Assembly: GCA_025928435.1 (NCBI GenBank)
Contig: JAICJM010000185.1
Location: 1-7,456, forward strand
Length of the DNA: 7,456 nt
Source of the DNA: Thermoleophilia bacterium
GTDB lineage: Bacteria; Actinomycetota; Thermoleophilia; Gaiellales; JAICJC01
Direction of reading: 5' to 3'
This document shows, one piece after another, positions 6,031 through 7,456 of this stretch. Position numbers and translations under genes: made by a program. How positions within the stretch are numbered: position 1 is the first letter of the stretch; every line of letters begins with the position of its first letter. The notes under the pieces were generated by a model. The model ran no database searches. It was not told the origin of the DNA and saw only the letters and a program-made list of their open reading frames with translations.

Positions 6031-7267
6031 CATGCGCGACGGGCCGCTGGCCGCGCTGTTCAAGGCGACCGAGCGGGCCGAGGCTGCCGTCGAGGCGGCG
6101 GAGGGCGAGCCGGAGGCGGATACCCAGGTCGGGATCGAGGCTGACCGGCCGCACGTCGTCGACCTGCCCAGCGACGGGTACGGCTCGGCGCCGCCCGTTC
6201 CGACGGCGTCCGGATCGCCGTACCTGGCCGTCATCCGCGTCGTCGGCGTCGGCGGGGGCGGCTGCAACGCCGTGAACCGCATGGTCGACGCCGACATCGG
6301 CGGGGTCGAGTTCATCGCCGTCAACACCGACCTGCAGCAGATGCAGATGTCGGACGCGACCGTCCAGATCCACATCGGGCGCCAGCGCACGCAGGGCCTC
6401 GGCTCCGGCGCCGACCCCGAGGTGGGCCGGGAGGCCGCCGAGGATTCCTACGACCGGATCAAGACCGCGCTGCGCGGCTCGGACATGGTGTTCGTGACCG
6501 CCGGCGAGGGCGGTGGCACCGGCACGGGCGCCGCGCCGGTCGTGGCCCGGATCGCTCGCGAGGTGGGCGCGCTCACCGTCGCGATCGTCACCTCGCCGTT
6601 CGGGTTCGAGGGCAGCCGCCGCCGCACGCAGGCATCCGCCGGCGTGCGCGCGCTGCGCGAGGCCGCCGACACGCTGATCGTCATCCCCAACGACCGCCTG
6701 CTCGAGGTGCTCGAGAAGGGCACGAGCCTCGTCGAGGCCTTCCGTGTGGCCGACGACGTGCTCCGCCAGGGCGTGCAGGGGATCTGCGACCTGATCACGC
6801 AGCCGGGGCTCATCAACCTCGACTTCGCCGACGTGCGCACGATCATGTCCGGCGCGGGCAGCGCGATGATGGGTATCGGCATGGCGACCGGGCCGCAGCG
6901 GGCCCACGAGGCCGCCACGCATGCCATCAAGAGCCCGCTGATCGACCACGAGGTGCGCGGCGCCCACGGCATCCTGCTCGCCATCTCCGGCGGCAGCGAC
7001 CTGGCCCTGCACGAGGTCAACGAGGCCGCCGAGGTCGTCCGCGCCGCCGCCGACGACGACACGACGATCATCTTCGGCGCGACCGTCGACGAGCGCCTGG
7101 CCGGCCAGCTGTGGGTGACGGTGGTCGCGACCGGTTTCCCGCTCCCGGGCGACGCGCCGCGGACGGCGATGCGACCGCGCCAGGAGCGCGAGGGGGAGCG
7201 GCCCGAGCCGGCCCCGCGTCCGCCCGCCGACGACTTCACCCTCGAGCCGCCGAGCTTCCTCAGCTAG
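6014..7267 (+). CDS. ftsZ: Cell division GTPase FtsZ with long N-terminal extension
   Basis: This 417-residue tubulin-like GTPase polymerises at midcell into the Z-ring. The GTP-binding T1 loop [14 protein letters not shown] is at 77-90. The tubulin signature GGGTGTGA is at 166-173, and the T7 catalytic loop NLDFADVR at 268-275 has D270 and D273 in the places of E. coli D209 and D212. The core ends near VTVVATGF (368-375). A short linker of about 30 residues leads to a C-terminal peptide [12 protein letters not shown], which resembles the conserved partner-binding tail (D...P.FL) but lacks terminal basic residues. The core begins only at about residue 72, whereas FtsZ normally has 10-20 residues before it; the extension is rich in Ala, Glu and Pro. 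The ATG at 6014 has GGAGG at 6000-6004, 9 nt upstream; an ATG at 6032 would be six residues shorter. The start overlaps parA by 17 bases. No dcw genes adjoin. Confidence 0.95.
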   Translation: MAKRHSMRDGPLAALFKATERAEAAVEAAEGEPEADTQVGIEADRPHVVDLPSDGYGSAPPVPTASGSPYLAVIRVVGVGGGGCNAVNRMVDADIGGVEFIAVNTDLQQMQMSDATVQIHIGRQRTQGLGSGADPEVGREAAEDSYDRIKTALRGSDMVFVTAGEGGGTGTGAAPVVARIAREVGALTVAIVTSPFGFEGSRRRTQASAGVRALREAADTLIVIPNDRLLEVLEKGTSLVEAFRVADDVLRQGVQGICDLITQPGLINLDFADVRTIMSGAGSAMMGIGMATGPQRAHEAATHAIKSPLIDHEVRGAHGILLAISGGSDLALHEVNEAAEVVRAAADDDTTIIFGATVDERLAGQLWVTVVATGFPLPGDAPRTAMRPRQEREGERPEPAPRPPADDFTLEPPSFLS

Positions 7268-7306
7268 CGGCAGCGCTTCTCGCCACAGCTGGTCGCCTCT
7301 CGGCGT

Positions 7307-7339
7307 GGGGACAGTCCCCGCGACGCGGGGACTGTCCCC
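7307..7339. repeat. Perfect 33-nt inverted repeat of GGGGAC palindromes after ftsZ
   Basis: GGGGACAGTCCCC (7307-7319) and GGGGACTGTCCCC (7327-7339) are inverted copies of the element found at 3975-4013. Here the pairing continues into the spacer, giving perfect 16-bp arms (7307-7322 and 7324-7339) around the single base 7323. It lies 39 nt after the ftsZ stop. The RNA could fold into either one long hairpin or two small ones. No T-run follows, so it is not a standard intrinsic terminator, though it could still affect message ends. Confidence 0.8.
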
Positions 7340-7367
7340 GCCTTCGCCGCTGAGGGAACTCCGGGCC

Positions 7368-7456
7368 GTGCGGGCGCGTCTCATGGCCATGCGATGGGTA
7401 CCCATGCTCGCGCTCGTCCTCGCCGCGAGCGGCTGTCTCGGGAGCGCGGCGGCGCC
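7368..7456 (+). CDS. Lipoprotein with signal peptide, 5' end only
   Basis: The frame starting at GTG 7368 reads MRARLMAMRWVPMLALVLAASGC and then LGSAAA before the window ends. It has a basic start, a hydrophobic core (about residues 11-20) and a lipobox-like ASGC ending at Cys23. This is the layout of a lipoprotein signal peptide that would be lipidated and held on the outer face of the membrane. The GTG is chosen because GAGGGA (7352-7357) lies ten bases upstream and it supplies two arginines to the n-region. ATG codons at 7383 and 7389 are alternatives. The mature protein is outside the window, so no function can be given. It follows ftsZ on the same strand after about 100 bases containing the GGGGAC repeat. 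Confidence 0.6.
   Translation, partial: MRARLMAMRWVPMLALVLAASGCLGSAAA

Noticed and set aside
7307..7339. Intrinsic terminator of ftsZ
   Set aside because: The stem is strong but no T-run follows, and the same unit occurs at a divergent promoter, so a dispersed repeat explains it better.

Overview
The window is very GC-rich and carries actinobacterial gene families: DUF3107, paired Get3/ArsA-like ATPases of the Rv3679/Rv3680 (BagA/BagB) type, ParA and FtsZ. It does not look like one uniform piece of chromosome. Bases 1 to about 2250 and bases about 2241 to 7456 differ in composition. By eye I count only three CGCG tetranucleotides in the first 2.25 kb and at least twelve in the next ~0.6 kb. 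I would guess an Acidimicrobiia-like source for the left part and a Thermoleophilia/Gaiellales-like source for the right part; both are impressions from gene content and repeats.

Left part (+ strand): the last 14 codons of an unidentified gene, a DUF3107 gene (90-320), a bagA-like ATPase (331-1299) and a bagB-like ATPase starting at GTG 1296. The last three are closely packed, each with a Shine-Dalgarno sequence, and look like one operon. The bagB-like protein stops resembling its family at about 2250. The frame simply runs on into the reverse strand of another gene.

Right part: that other gene is a second bagB-like ATPase on the minus strand (start GTG 3074), also cut at about 2241. Upstream of it on the same strand is its bagA-like partner (3955-3071). 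The centre of the window is therefore a mirror-image arrangement, bagA-bagB > < bagB'-bagA', with both bagB genes lacking roughly their last 90-110 residues. They are joined across a short GC-rich inverted repeat (2234-2250). A chimeric assembly or amplification join, or a real deletion between two convergent operons, would both fit.

The second bagA gene diverges from an M48 membrane metalloprotease gene (4035-5129). The 79-bp spacer holds two inverted copies of a GGGGAC(T/A)GTCCCC palindrome. On each side a TANNNT box lies exactly 6 nt before the ATG, which suggests two leaderless promoters. Next come a ParA/Soj ATPase (to 6030) and, overlapping its end, an FtsZ with a ~70-residue N-terminal extension (6014-7267). 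This parA-ftsZ pair may link chromosome position and division. After ftsZ the same palindrome recurs as a perfect 33-nt inverted repeat. The window ends in the first ~29 codons of a lipoprotein gene. I see no tRNA, rRNA, CRISPR or transposase gene.
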